A DNA stretch of 17,752 nucleotides from positions 320-18,071 of the forward strand of contig DJWR01000223.1 in assembly GCA_002441055.1 (NCBI GenBank), in the 5' to 3' direction. Positions 6,808 to 14,040 of this stretch are shown here, piece by piece. The notes below the pieces were generated by a model that searched no databases, was not told the DNA's origin, and saw nothing but the letters and a program-made list of their open reading frames with translations. Source of the DNA: Caulobacteraceae bacterium UBA6225 (GTDB taxonomy: Bacteria; Pseudomonadota; Alphaproteobacteria; Caulobacterales; Caulobacteraceae). The translations under genes and the position numbers were made by a program. Numbering within the stretch: position 1 is the first letter of the stretch; the number at the start of each line of letters is the position of its first letter.

Positions 6808-9093
6808 TCAGAAGGGAATATTGTCCTCAGGCAGGGGGCGGCTGGCGTCCACCTCGTCCCGAGGCTGGGGCTGGCTGGGGGCCGGCGGCAGGGGTGGCGG
6901 CTCGGCGCGGACGGCGGCGTCGCCAAATTCTCCGGCCAAGCCCTGATAGAAGGCGTTGCGCGGGTCCTCGTCGAACATCGGCTCCGGATCTGGCAGCAGC
7001 CAGTCGAAGTCGCGAATCTCGAGGTCCTTGTGGGCTTCGATCATCAGTCGTCGCCAGATCTGAGCGGGGATCGCGCCGCCAGTCACCCGGTTCATGGGCG
7101 TGTCGTCGTCATTTCCCACCCAGACGCCCGTAACATATTCGGCTGTGAAACCAATGAACCAGGCGTCACGCCAGTTCTGGCTGGTGCCCGTCTTGCCAGC
7201 GGCTGGCCAGTCGAAGGCCGCCCGTGCGCCGGTGCCGCCAGGCCCCAGCACCTTGGTCATCATCTTGACCATCATGCTGGCGTGGCTGATGTCGAGGGCG
7301 GGCAGGGGGGCCGAGGGGACTCTGGAATAGACCTCCTGGCCATCGATCGTGCGGATATCCTCAATGATCGAGGGCGGGCGGCGACCGCCAGCCTGCTGAA
7401 ACACCTGGAAGCCGCTGGTCAGCTCCAGCAGGTTGACCTCATAGGCCCCCAGCGTCACCGAAAGATCAGGATTGCGCGGGATCGAGGTCAGGCCGAACCG
7501 CTGGGCGATATCTCCCAGCGCCGGGCCGCCAGCCTCGGCTCCCAGCTTGACGGCCACCGTGTTGATCGAACGCGAAAGGGCCGTCTCCACTGTCACCGGG
7601 CCGCGATAGCCGCCGCCATAGTTGCCCGGGCTCCAATCGCCGAACTTCACGGGCCCATCGACGCGCACGTCACTCGGCAGGACGCCCTTCTCCAGGGCCG
7701 CGGCATAGACGAAGGGTTTAAAGGTGGAGCCTGGCTGACGCTTGGCCTGGGTGGCGCGGTTGAAGACGCTGCGGGCGTAGTCCACTCCGCCGACCATGGC
7801 GCGGACCGATCCATCGGGCCCCAGGGTCACCAGGGCGGCCTGCTCGGCGCCTGCGGTGACCCCGTCTGTGGCCATCACCTGCTTCAGGATTTCCGCCGCC
7901 TGATCCTGCAGCACGGGGTCGATGGACAGCCGCACCAGCAGGTCGGGGGAATTGGGGCCGATCCGGCTGAGCACCTCGGTCGTGGCGTGATCGAGCAGGT
8001 AGCCATAGGGTCCGTCGGTGGAGGTGGCCGTCGGCGCCAGGGCCGGCGTCTGCCCCTGGGCGATCACCATCTCTTCGCGGGTGATCCAGCCCGTATCGTG
8101 CATACGCTGGAGAACCCACCGTGACCGGGCCAGAGCCGCAGACATGTCATTGGTGAGGGCCAGTCGCGAGGGCGCCTTGGGCAGGGCCGCCAGCAGGGCC
8201 GATTCCGCGAGGGTCAGCTGGCTGGCCGGCTTGCCGAAATAGGTGCGCGCCGCCCCGTCCACGCCAAAGGTGTTAGCCCCGAAAAAGATGCGGTTGAGAT
8301 AGAGCTCGAGCACCTCGTCCTTGGTGAGCATCCGCTCCAGCCGCCAGGCGAGCGCCGCCTCCTGCAGCTTGCGTTCGAGGGTCTGGTCGGGGGTGAGGAA
8401 CAGGCTCTTGGCGATCTGCTGTGACAGGGTCGATCCCCCCTGCACCACGCGCCCCGCCCGCCAGTTGACATAGGTGGCCCGGGCGATGGCCTGCAGGTCG
8501 ATCGGCCCATGCTGATAGAAACGGTGGTCCTCCGCGGCCATGAAGGCCAAGGGCACGTGATCGGGCAGGTCGGCCAGCCGGACCCGGTCGCCATAGCGCG
8601 GCCCGCGGGCGGCGATCAGCTCTCCGTTGCGGTCGAAAAACTTGATCCCCGGGGCCCGGTTGAACGCATAGAGCTGCTCCCGCGGCGGGAGCTGAGGGAT
8701 GTCCTGCAGGAAGCGTTGCTGCAGATAGACGCCGCCGCCGATGACCGCCGCAACCAGTAGCAGGGCCAGCACCGCCAGGGTCTTCCAGACCCAGCCCCAG
8801 CGCCGCCGCCGCTTGGGCTCCTGGGACAGGACGAAGGGCCCGCCGGGGTCGTCGCCATCGCCGCCGCCGCCGCTGCGGCCGGGGCGCGGGACGATGGGCG
8901 GGGGCAGCGGCCGCCGGCCGAACCCGTCCTCATCAGCCGCCGTCTTGGGGGCCACGGGCGTGGGCGCGGCCGATGATCCGTCCTGCGGCCCGGGTCCGGA
9001 CACGGTTTCGCGCGACGGGCTCTGGCGCGGCTTACGCGGCCGGCCGGGCTCATCATCCGGGAATTGGTAGGGGTCCAGGGTCCAGTCGTTCAC
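6808..9093 (-). CDS. pbpC: Class A penicillin-binding protein, PbpC-like
   Basis: A 761-residue bifunctional peptidoglycan synthase. Residues 1-100 are a cytoplasmic, disordered, proline-rich tail (PLPPPIVPRP, 62-71) ending in a KRRRR stop. One membrane helix spans about 103-123. The glycosyltransferase domain (about 150-330) has catalytic Glu188 in AAEDHRFY, QGGSTLSQQ (218-226) and RKLQE (241-245). The transpeptidase domain has STFK (Ser456 nucleophile, Lys459), SIN (509-511) and KTGTS (634-638). All active-site motifs are intact. The extreme N-terminus MNDWTLDPYQFPDD resembles the peptide of Caulobacter PbpC that, from memory, binds the bactofilin BacA, so I favour PbpC over PBP1A. That match also supports the GTG start at 9093, which lacks a strong Shine-Dalgarno. 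The gene is convergent with the regulator and divergent from the YcgN gene. Confidence 0.93.
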   Translation of the reverse strand: MNDWTLDPYQFPDDEPGRPRKPRQSPSRETVSGPGPQDGSSAAPTPVAPKTAADEDGFGRRPLPPPIVPRPGRSGGGGDGDDPGGPFVLSQEPKRRRRWGWVWKTLAVLALLLVAAVIGGGVYLQQRFLQDIPQLPPREQLYAFNRAPGIKFFDRNGELIAARGPRYGDRVRLADLPDHVPLAFMAAEDHRFYQHGPIDLQAIARATYVNWRAGRVVQGGSTLSQQIAKSLFLTPDQTLERKLQEAALAWRLERMLTKDEVLELYLNRIFFGANTFGVDGAARTYFGKPASQLTLAESALLAALPKAPSRLALTNDMSAALARSRWVLQRMHDTGWITREEMVIAQGQTPALAPTATSTDGPYGYLLDHATTEVLSRIGPNSPDLLVRLSIDPVLQDQAAEILKQVMATDGVTAGAEQAALVTLGPDGSVRAMVGGVDYARSVFNRATQAKRQPGSTFKPFVYAAALEKGVLPSDVRVDGPVKFGDWSPGNYGGGYRGPVTVETALSRSINTVAVKLGAEAGGPALGDIAQRFGLTSIPRNPDLSVTLGAYEVNLLELTSGFQVFQQAGGRRPPSIIEDIRTIDGQEVYSRVPSAPLPALDISHASMMVKMMTKVLGPGGTGARAAFDWPAAGKTGTSQNWRDAWFIGFTAEYVTGVWVGNDDDTPMNRVTGGAIPAQIWRRLMIEAHKDLEIRDFDWLLPDPEPMFDEDPRNAFYQGLAGEFGDAAVRAEPPPLPPAPSQPQPRDEVDASRPLPEDNIPF

Positions 9094-9171
9094 ATCTGCC
9101 GGGGGGTTCTGGGCGGGCGAGGGGCGTCAGCTTGGTTGGCGGTGGCGGCGCTTTGGGTTTAGGACGGTCCT

Positions 9172-9639
9172 GTGAGCAGGCACAAACCCTTTTGGCGCGC
9201 TAAGACCCTCGAACAGATGACGGCTCACGAGTGGGAGAGCCTATGCGATGGCTGTGGGCTTTGCTGTCTCGTTCGCTTCGAGGACGAGGATAGCGGCCAG
9301 GTTATCCCCACTCGCGTGCATTGCCGACTGTTTGATCCTGAGACCTGCGCCTGTTCGAACTACGCCGAGCGCCGAAAGCATGTGCCCGACTGCATCAAGC
9401 TGACGCCGGGCAATATCGCCAAGCTGCCTTGGATGCCACTCAGCTGCGCCTACCGGCGGCTGCATGAGGGTAAGGACCTGCCCCCCTGGCACCCCCTGGT
9501 CACGGGCGACCCGGAGAGCGTCCACGAGGCGGGGGTGTCAATTCGCGGCCAGACCCTGAACGAGGATGAGCTCGCCGACCCGGAGGACGCCTGGTCCTAC
9601 GCGGCCTGGGACCTGCTTGAGGATCGCAGCGGGGATTAG
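9172..9639 (+). CDS. YcgN/UPF0260 family cysteine-cluster protein
   Basis: A 155-residue soluble protein with many cysteines. CDGCGLCC (25-32) is the CxxCxxCC signature of the YkgJ/YcgN group, with further cysteines in HCRLFDPETCACSNYAERR, DCIKL and SCAYR. The set resembles a zinc- or Fe-S-binding fold. The length and the N-terminal PFWRAKTLEQMTAHEWESLC agree with UPF0260 proteins such as E. coli YcgN, whose role is unknown. The GTG at 9172 is chosen because AGGA sits about 7 bases upstream and the N-terminal segment is part of the conserved family; the ATG at codon 16 would remove it. It is divergent from pbpC across a 78-bp gap and is followed by a terminator-like hairpin, so it is probably expressed alone. 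Confidence 0.9.
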   Translation: MSRHKPFWRAKTLEQMTAHEWESLCDGCGLCCLVRFEDEDSGQVIPTRVHCRLFDPETCACSNYAERRKHVPDCIKLTPGNIAKLPWMPLSCAYRRLHEGKDLPPWHPLVTGDPESVHEAGVSIRGQTLNEDELADPEDAWSYAAWDLLEDRSGD

Positions 9640-9655
9640 GGCGTCCGCCGCTCGC

Positions 9656-9673
9656 CGCCACAGAGGTGTGGCG
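9656..9673 (+). terminator. Hairpin downstream of the YcgN-type gene
   Basis: CGCCACA (9656-9662) and TGTGGCG (9667-9673) form a perfect 7-bp stem with a GAGG loop, 17 bp after the stop codon, followed by AAATTGT. The short mixed A/T tail is weaker than a standard T-tract, so it may be a weak intrinsic or Rho-assisted terminator separating this gene from dnaJ. Confidence 0.5.
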
Positions 9674-9691
9674 AAATTGTCACATGGCCAC

Positions 9692-9718
9692 TTGCGTGAC
9701 TTGGCGGCTCGCACAATC
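9692..9718 (+). promoter_or_regulatory. Candidate sigma-70-type promoter for the DnaJ gene
   Basis: TTGCGT (9692-9697), 13 bases, then GCACAATC (9711-9718) partly matches the Caulobacter housekeeping pattern TTGACGS / N10-14 / GCTANAWC. The -10 agrees at G, C, the two As and the final C but lacks the central TA. The predicted transcript would have a leader of about 40 bases containing AGAAGAGG before the TTG start. This is pattern matching only. Confidence 0.3.
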
Positions 9719-9762
9719 TAGAGCCCATAGAGATCACCGGACGACAGAAGAGGTTCATCCCC

Positions 9763-10710
9763 TTGGCGCGCGACCCCTATCAGGAACTGGGCGTTCCCCG
9801 CGGCGCAGGCGAGGACGAGATCCGCAAGGCCTTCCGCAACCTCGCCAAGAAACACCACCCCGACGCCAATCCCGGCGACAAGGCGGCTGAGGAGCGTTTC
9901 AAGCGCGTCAGCGCGGCCTTCGACATTCTGGGCGACCCCGACAAGCGCAAGAAGTTCGATGCCGGCGAGATCGACGCCGACGGTCATGAGACGGGCCGGG
10001 GCTTCGGCGGCGGCTGGAGTCCGGGGGGCTTCGACGGCGGTCGGCGGGGCCATACCCGGGCTGAGACCTTTGACGGGGTCGATCTGGGCGACATTCTGGG
10101 CGAGATGTTTGGCGCCCGGGGCGGCGGCGGAAGCGGCGCGCGGGGTCCTGGCGCCGGGTTTGGCGGCGGCTTCGCCCGTGGGGCCGATGTCCGCGCCAAG
10201 CTGGAGATCGACCTGGAGGAGGCCATCGCCGGCGGCAAGAAGCGGATCGCCTTTTCCGACGGCCGCACCATCGACGTCACCATCCCCAAGGGCGCCGGCG
10301 AGGGGCAGACCCTGCGGCTCAAGGGCCAGGGGGCGCCCGGCCGGGCGGGGCCTGGCGACGCCTTCATCGAACTGACCGTGCGGCCGCACCCGGTTTTCCA
10401 TCGGGAGGGCGACCGTCTCGTCATGGATCTGCCGGTCACCGTCTATGACGCGGTTCTGGGCGGCAAGGTCGAGGCGCCGACCCCGGACGGACCTGTGACG
10501 CTCACCGTGCCGAAGGGCGCCAACGCCGGGGCCATGCTTCGTCTCAAAGGACGCGGCCTGCCTGACGCGGCCGGACAGCGCGGGGATCTTCTCGCCCGAC
10601 TGGTGATCACCCTGCCTGACAAGCCCGACAGCGAATTGACCGCGTTTGCTGAAACCTGGAAGGCGAAGCGACCCTATCCGCCGAAGCCCGCTCCCCGTCG
10701 CGGCGCCTGA
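9763..10710 (+). CDS. Type II DnaJ-family co-chaperone (CbpA-like)
   Basis: A 315-residue J-domain protein. The J domain (about 5-66) has the HPD motif at 32-34, which stimulates Hsp70 ATPase activity. A glycine/phenylalanine-rich linker (about 74-140) follows, then two beta-rich client-binding domains (about 142-295) marked by VTIPKGAGEGQTLRLKGQG and LTVPKGANAGAMLRLKGRG. The CxxCxGxG zinc repeats of type I DnaJ are absent, so this is a type II (CbpA/DjlA-class) protein, not the main DnaJ. It should act in the cytoplasm with DnaK on aggregation-prone clients. The start is TTG at 9763 with AGAAGAGG upstream; the encoded MARDPYQELGV begins just before the J-domain helix, which supports it. The proline-rich C-terminus (PPKPAPRRGA) is likely disordered. 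It may be transcribed alone, since the next gene has its own promoter signals. Confidence 0.92.
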   Translation: MARDPYQELGVPRGAGEDEIRKAFRNLAKKHHPDANPGDKAAEERFKRVSAAFDILGDPDKRKKFDAGEIDADGHETGRGFGGGWSPGGFDGGRRGHTRAETFDGVDLGDILGEMFGARGGGGSGARGPGAGFGGGFARGADVRAKLEIDLEEAIAGGKKRIAFSDGRTIDVTIPKGAGEGQTLRLKGQGAPGRAGPGDAFIELTVRPHPVFHREGDRLVMDLPVTVYDAVLGGKVEAPTPDGPVTLTVPKGANAGAMLRLKGRGLPDAAGQRGDLLARLVITLPDKPDSELTAFAETWKAKRPYPPKPAPRRGA

Positions 10711-10734
10711 GCGGGCGGGCGAGGCTCCTGGTGA

Positions 10735-10761
10735 CAGGGGCCCCTGGCCGCTTCATAAGCG
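10735..10761 (+). other. Palindrome and small hairpin after dnaJ
   Basis: CAGGGGCCCCTG (10735-10746) is a perfect 12-bp palindrome, and CGCTT (10749-10753) pairs with AAGCG (10757-10761) around CAT. Neither is followed by a T-run. They could help end the dnaJ transcript or be regulatory elements upstream of the next operon. Confidence 0.3.
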
Positions 10762-10764
10762 AAA

Positions 10765-10799
10765 CGTTCAGCCGCGGTTCAGTCGCCCAGGCCTAGATC
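10765..10799 (+). promoter_or_regulatory. PhoP-box-like direct repeat and -10 element for the PepSY operon
   Basis: CGTTCA (10765-10770), five bases, then GGTTCA (10776-10781) form a direct repeat with an 11-bp period; extended, it is GTTCAGYCGC twice. This spacing, one helical turn, is standard for OmpR/PhoB-family regulators, and the repeat resembles the PhoP box (T/G)GTTTA-N5-(T/G)GTTTA. The second copy lies where a -35 box would be for CCTAGATC (10792-10799), a close match to GCTANAWC. That arrangement suits activation by the operon's own regulator. The repeat and -10 are seen directly; binding is inferred. Confidence 0.55.
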
Positions 10800-10806
10800 G
10801 GCAGAC

Positions 10807-11142
10807 ATGAAACACCTTGTGCTCATCGCTGCGCTGTTGGCCATCGGCGCCCCCGGGGTCGCCCAGGCTCAATATGGCGCCGATTTGCGGTCCTCCTTCG
10901 GGGCGGGGCGTGGAGATCAGGACAATGCCCGCGCTGCGGTGCGGGCCGGACGTCAGGCGCCCCTGTCCCAGGTGCTGTCGGCCATCGCCCAACGCACGCC
11001 TGGCCGCCATCTGAACACGACCCAGGGGACCCACGGGGGCCGTGCGGCCTACTTCGTCCAGTGGCAGACTCCCGACGGCAGGGTGATCATCTTCATCGCC
11101 GACGCCGAATCCGGCGCCATCATCGGCCGCCAGGGCGGCTGA
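10807..11142 (+). CDS. Secreted PepSY-domain protein
   Basis: A 111-residue exported protein. Residues 1-21 are a Sec signal peptide (hydrophobic core LVLIAALLAIGAPGV, cleavage expected after AQA at 21). The mature part carries ARAAVRAGRQAPLSQVL (41-57) then AAYFVQWQTPDGRVIIFIADAESGAIIG, the helix-plus-sheet pattern of PepSY domains ending in the typical DAxSG turn. PepSY proteins are often periplasmic inhibitors or modulators. Here the gene opens an operon with an OmpR-family regulator and a PhoQ-like kinase (27-bp gap), which suggests it feeds back on the kinase's periplasmic sensor. That role is inferred from context. The ATG at 10807 has little Shine-Dalgarno and lies about 7 bases after the -10 element, so the mRNA may be leaderless. 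Confidence 0.85.
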   Translation: MKHLVLIAALLAIGAPGVAQAQYGADLRSSFGAGRGDQDNARAAVRAGRQAPLSQVLSAIAQRTPGRHLNTTQGTHGGRAAYFVQWQTPDGRVIIFIADAESGAIIGRQGG

Positions 11143-11169
11143 ACAGACTGATCAAGGGAGGGCAGAGCC

Positions 11170-11856
11170 ATGCGCATCCTGCTGGTGGAAGATGATCCGG
11201 ACCTGGCCCGCCAGCTCAAGGGCGCCCTGGCTGACGCCGGCTATGCCGTCGATCACGCGCCCGATGGCGAAGAGGCCCAGTTCCTGGGGGAGACCGAACC
11301 CTATGACGCGGTGATCCTTGACCTGGGCTTGCCCAAGGTCGACGGGGTTTCCGTGCTGGAGCGCTGGCGCCGTGGCGAGGTGGCCACGCCGGTCCTGATC
11401 CTCACCGCCCGGGGCGCCTGGAGCGAGAAGGTGGCCGGCTTCGACGCCGGCGCTGACGACTATCTGACCAAGCCTTTCCATACCGAGGAACTGTTGGCCC
11501 GCCTGCGCGCCCTGCTGCGCCGCTCCGCCGGCCATGCGGCGCCCAACCTGACCTGCGGCGGCCTGCGGCTGGACCCGCGGGCGGCCCGGGCCTCGGTGAA
11601 TGGCGAGCCCCTGCGGCTGACCTCGCTGGAATACCGGCTGCTGCATTATCTGATGATGCATCAGGGCCGGGTGATCAGCCGCACCGAGCTGGTCGAGCAC
11701 CTCTACGACCAGGATTTTGACCGGGATTCCAACACCATCGAGGTGTTCGTCGGCCGCATCCGAAAGAAGATCGGCTCTGACCGGATCGAGACGGTTCGGG
11801 GGCTTGGCTATCGGCTGAGCTGCCCGGCGGACGAAGTCGAGGCGAGCGCCTCTTGA
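11170..11856 (+). CDS. OmpR/PhoP-family response regulator
   Basis: A 228-residue DNA-binding regulator. The receiver (1-118) has the acidic cluster Glu7/Asp8/Asp9, phospho-acceptor Asp51 in VILDLGLP, Thr79 and Lys101. The C-terminal winged helix (about 126-220) shows LRLTSLEYRLLHYL, SRTELVEHLYD, the recognition-helix region SNTIEVFVGRIRKKI and the RGLGYRL wing. The sequence is close to the PhoP/QseB type. AAGGGAGGG upstream gives a strong ribosome-binding site for the ATG at 11170. It sits between the PepSY gene and the PhoQ-like kinase and should be phosphorylated by that kinase. The likely site of action is the direct repeat at 10765-10781, so the operon is probably autoregulated. Orthology to enterobacterial PhoP is not claimed. 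Confidence 0.93.
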   Translation: MRILLVEDDPDLARQLKGALADAGYAVDHAPDGEEAQFLGETEPYDAVILDLGLPKVDGVSVLERWRRGEVATPVLILTARGAWSEKVAGFDAGADDYLTKPFHTEELLARLRALLRRSAGHAAPNLTCGGLRLDPRAARASVNGEPLRLTSLEYRLLHYLMMHQGRVISRTELVEHLYDQDFDRDSNTIEVFVGRIRKKIGSDRIETVRGLGYRLSCPADEVEASAS

Positions 11857-11875
11857 GCCGGGCCCCGTCACGGCC

Positions 11876-13264
11876 GTGAAGCTGGCGGCCTTGCAGAGCG
11901 CCTCCCTCGTCCGACGCCTGGTGATTCTGGCGGCCGGTTGGAGCCTCACAGTCCTGTTGATCTCCGCAGTGGTGCTGTCGCTGCTGTTCCAGCAGGCGGC
12001 CCTGCGGCGGTTCGATCAGGGGCTGGCCGAGCTGATCGACAATCTGCTGGCCGGCGCCACCGTGGACGCGACCGGCCAGGTCCTGGCCCCGGCTTTGACC
12101 GACCTGCGCGCCCTGCGGGCCTATTCTGGCCGCTACTGGCAGGTGGTGGAGCCCCTGCCCAATGGACAGTGGCGGATCATTGTCCGCTCCCGCTCCCTTT
12201 GGGATGCTGAACTGGCCGCGCCCGAGGATCTGGTCCCACGGCTGGAGGCTGAACCGGGTCAGCCGGTGACCTATCAGACCGCCGGCCCCCTGAACCAGCC
12301 GCTGCGCGCCCGCGCCAGTCGCGCCACCCTGCCGGGACGCGAGGCGCCGCTGATCTTCATGGCGGCCGAGGATCGCTCCCCCATCGACCGGGACGTGCGC
12401 GGCTTCATCACCGCCACTGCGTTTGCCTTCCTCCTCCTGGGGATCGGGCTCGTCGGGGCTGTGGTGTTCCAGGTCCGCTTTGGCCTGCGCCCTCTGTTCG
12501 CCCTGCGCCGGGAGGTGGCGTCTGTCCGCCGCGGCAAGGCTGAACGGATCGCCGGCGCCTATCCGGTGGAGCTTGAGCCCCTGGCCGAGGAGCTGAACGC
12601 CCTGGTCAGCCACAACCAGGAGGTCGTCGAGCGCCAGCGGACCCATGTGGGCAATCTGGCCCACGCCCTGAAGACGCCGCTCTCGGTCATGCTGACTGAG
12701 GCGCGTCAGACCCCGGGCCCCCTGTCGGAGATCGTCGAACAGCAGGCCGAGGTGATGCGCCAGCAGGTGGACCACCATCTGCGCCGCGCCCGGGCCGCCG
12801 CCCGCACCCCCGGCCGGGGCGAGCGCACTGATGTGGCCGAGGTGCTCGACGAACTGGCCCGCACCCTGGCCCGCATCTTCCAGGACAAGGGCGTCGACAT
12901 CGACTGGGACAGTGATGAGGACCTGGTCTTCCAGGGGGAGCGACAGGACCTGCTGGAGATCGTCGGCAACGCCATGGAGAACGCCGCCCAATGGTGCCGT
13001 GGTCGGGTGCGGGTGCGCGCGACGCCGCTCAGCGCCGAGCGCCTGCGGGTGACCATCGACGACGATGGCCCTGGGCTGCCGCCGGAGCGCCGGCCTGAGG
13101 TCCTGCGCCGGGGCGCTCGTCTGGATGAGAGCGCGCCGGGGTCCGGACTTGGCCTTTCCATTATCGACGAACTGGCCAGGGCCTATGGGGGCGACCTGCG
13201 CCTGGACGCCGCCAAGCTGGGGGGCCTTTCGGTGGTGATCGACCTGCCCCGGGCTGAGACCTGA
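11876..13264 (+). CDS. PhoQ-like membrane sensor histidine kinase
   Basis: A 462-residue kinase. Membrane helix 1 is about 14-38 and helix 2 about 177-200, enclosing a roughly 140-residue periplasmic sensor with an acidic stretch (AAPEDLVPRLEAEPG). A HAMP-like linker follows, then the H box NLAHALKTPLSVML (His263), which is the form typical of PhoQ relatives. The ATPase domain has the N box NAMENAAQW (Asn369), DDDGPGLPP (395-403) and GSGLGLSI (422-429). All catalytic motifs are present. The start is the GTG at 11876, 19 bases after the regulator stop and without a clear Shine-Dalgarno, so translational coupling is likely. It should phosphorylate the preceding regulator in response to envelope cues such as cations, peptides or lipid damage. 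The actual signal is unknown. Its stop lies 3 bp from the convergent HD gene's stop. Confidence 0.92.
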   Translation: MKLAALQSASLVRRLVILAAGWSLTVLLISAVVLSLLFQQAALRRFDQGLAELIDNLLAGATVDATGQVLAPALTDLRALRAYSGRYWQVVEPLPNGQWRIIVRSRSLWDAELAAPEDLVPRLEAEPGQPVTYQTAGPLNQPLRARASRATLPGREAPLIFMAAEDRSPIDRDVRGFITATAFAFLLLGIGLVGAVVFQVRFGLRPLFALRREVASVRRGKAERIAGAYPVELEPLAEELNALVSHNQEVVERQRTHVGNLAHALKTPLSVMLTEARQTPGPLSEIVEQQAEVMRQQVDHHLRRARAAARTPGRGERTDVAEVLDELARTLARIFQDKGVDIDWDSDEDLVFQGERQDLLEIVGNAMENAAQWCRGRVRVRATPLSAERLRVTIDDDGPGLPPERRPEVLRRGARLDESAPGSGLGLSIIDELARAYGGDLRLDAAKLGGLSVVIDLPRAET

Positions 13265-13267
13265 GGT

Positions 13268-13900
13268 TCAGCTCAAGGCCGCAATCTCGCGCTCTAGGTT
13301 GGCGCGTGCCTGCTGCTCCAGCCGCGCGCGGTAGCCAGGGTCGGGATAGAGCGACTGCGCCTCTAGCATTCGCTTGAGAACTCCCGCCCGCCCTGGACGA
13401 AAGAAGGCGTCGGGAACGTGGGCGTACTCCTCCCGGATGGCCCGGGCATAGGCGTCATAGGCCTCTGGCGGCCGGCCAAGGACAGCCAGATCAATGGACA
13501 CCAGCAGCGCGCCTTCCGGGTCGTTCGCCCCTACCTGATGGCCGGCGGTCAGGGTGATCAGTCGGGCGACCTCGGCGCAGGTCTCCGAGGTCTCGCCCAA
13601 AGCCGCTAGGTCGCGTCGCGCCAGATCGGCGCTGGCGGCCTCATTGTCGTTGCGGGTGGGGTCATAGACTACGTTGTGCCACCAGACCGCGTAGGCCAGC
13701 CGCAGTCGCGGCTCGTCGGCTAGTCCAGGAACAGCCGCCAGATCCTGAAGGCAGTCGGCGATATGCTGCAATCCGTGATAGCGCCGCTGCAGCGCCTGAT
13801 AGGCCGCCCGCAGCTGCGCCTTGGTCGCGCCAGCCGGGCCGTCGGTCGGTGCGGGCGGGTCGGGCTTCAGCCAGAAGGCGCAGGCCTGACGGCGATCCAT
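13268..13900 (-). CDS. HD-superfamily predicted metal-dependent phosphohydrolase (COG4339-like)
   Basis: A 210-residue all-helical soluble protein. RRYHGLQHIADCL (39-51) supplies His42 and His46, WWHNVVYDP (73-81) is the HD-motif position, NDNEAASADLA follows, and SIDLAVLG (135-142) supplies the distal Asp137. This layout matches COG4339, predicted metal-dependent HD phosphohydrolases with no known substrate. The residue after His75 is Asn (AAC) where classical HD motifs have Asp, so metal binding or activity may differ; from memory some relatives vary here too. The ATG at 13900 has AAGGA about 8 bases upstream. It runs convergent with the PhoQ-like kinase and shares its upstream region with the divergent gene at 14041. 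A nucleotide or signalling-nucleotide substrate is possible but not shown. Confidence 0.85.
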   Translation of the reverse strand: MDRRQACAFWLKPDPPAPTDGPAGATKAQLRAAYQALQRRYHGLQHIADCLQDLAAVPGLADEPRLRLAYAVWWHNVVYDPTRNDNEAASADLARRDLAALGETSETCAEVARLITLTAGHQVGANDPEGALLVSIDLAVLGRPPEAYDAYARAIREEYAHVPDAFFRPGRAGVLKRMLEAQSLYPDPGYRARLEQQARANLEREIAALS

Positions 13901-13969
13901 GGTCGTTTTCCTTACTGCTGCGAAGACTTCACAGGACGCCGCCGCCGTCCCCTCGCCGGGGGCCTACAG

Positions 13970-13989
13970 GGTTAAGGGAAGCCTTAACC
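13970..13989. promoter_or_regulatory. Perfect inverted repeat GGTTAAGG-GAAG-CCTTAACC in a divergent promoter region
   Basis: Two 8-bp arms (13970-13977 and 13982-13989) around GAAG lie in the 140-bp gap between the divergent HD gene and the unrecognised gene at 14041. Both arms hold TTAA in a GC-rich background, so the repeat stands out. It could be an operator for a dimeric regulator acting on either gene. The two TTAA are 8 bases apart, one more than a CtrA site. A possible -10 (TATAGG, 14003-14008) lies just to the right. Confidence 0.4.
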
Positions 13990-14040
13990 GGGCGGGGGAC
14001 AGTATAGGCCTGCGCAAGCTTGCGGCGTCGAGGGGATCGA

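Noticed and set aside
6799..8124. 441-codon rightward open frame opposite the penicillin-binding protein
   Set aside because: It is fully antisense to pbpC, whose active-site motifs are all intact. Long antisense frames are expected at this GC content.
13972..13988. CtrA binding site (TTAA-N7-TTAAC) before the gene at 14041
   Set aside because: The spacing is 8, not 7, and the sequence is better described as a perfect inverted repeat, whereas CtrA half-sites are direct.
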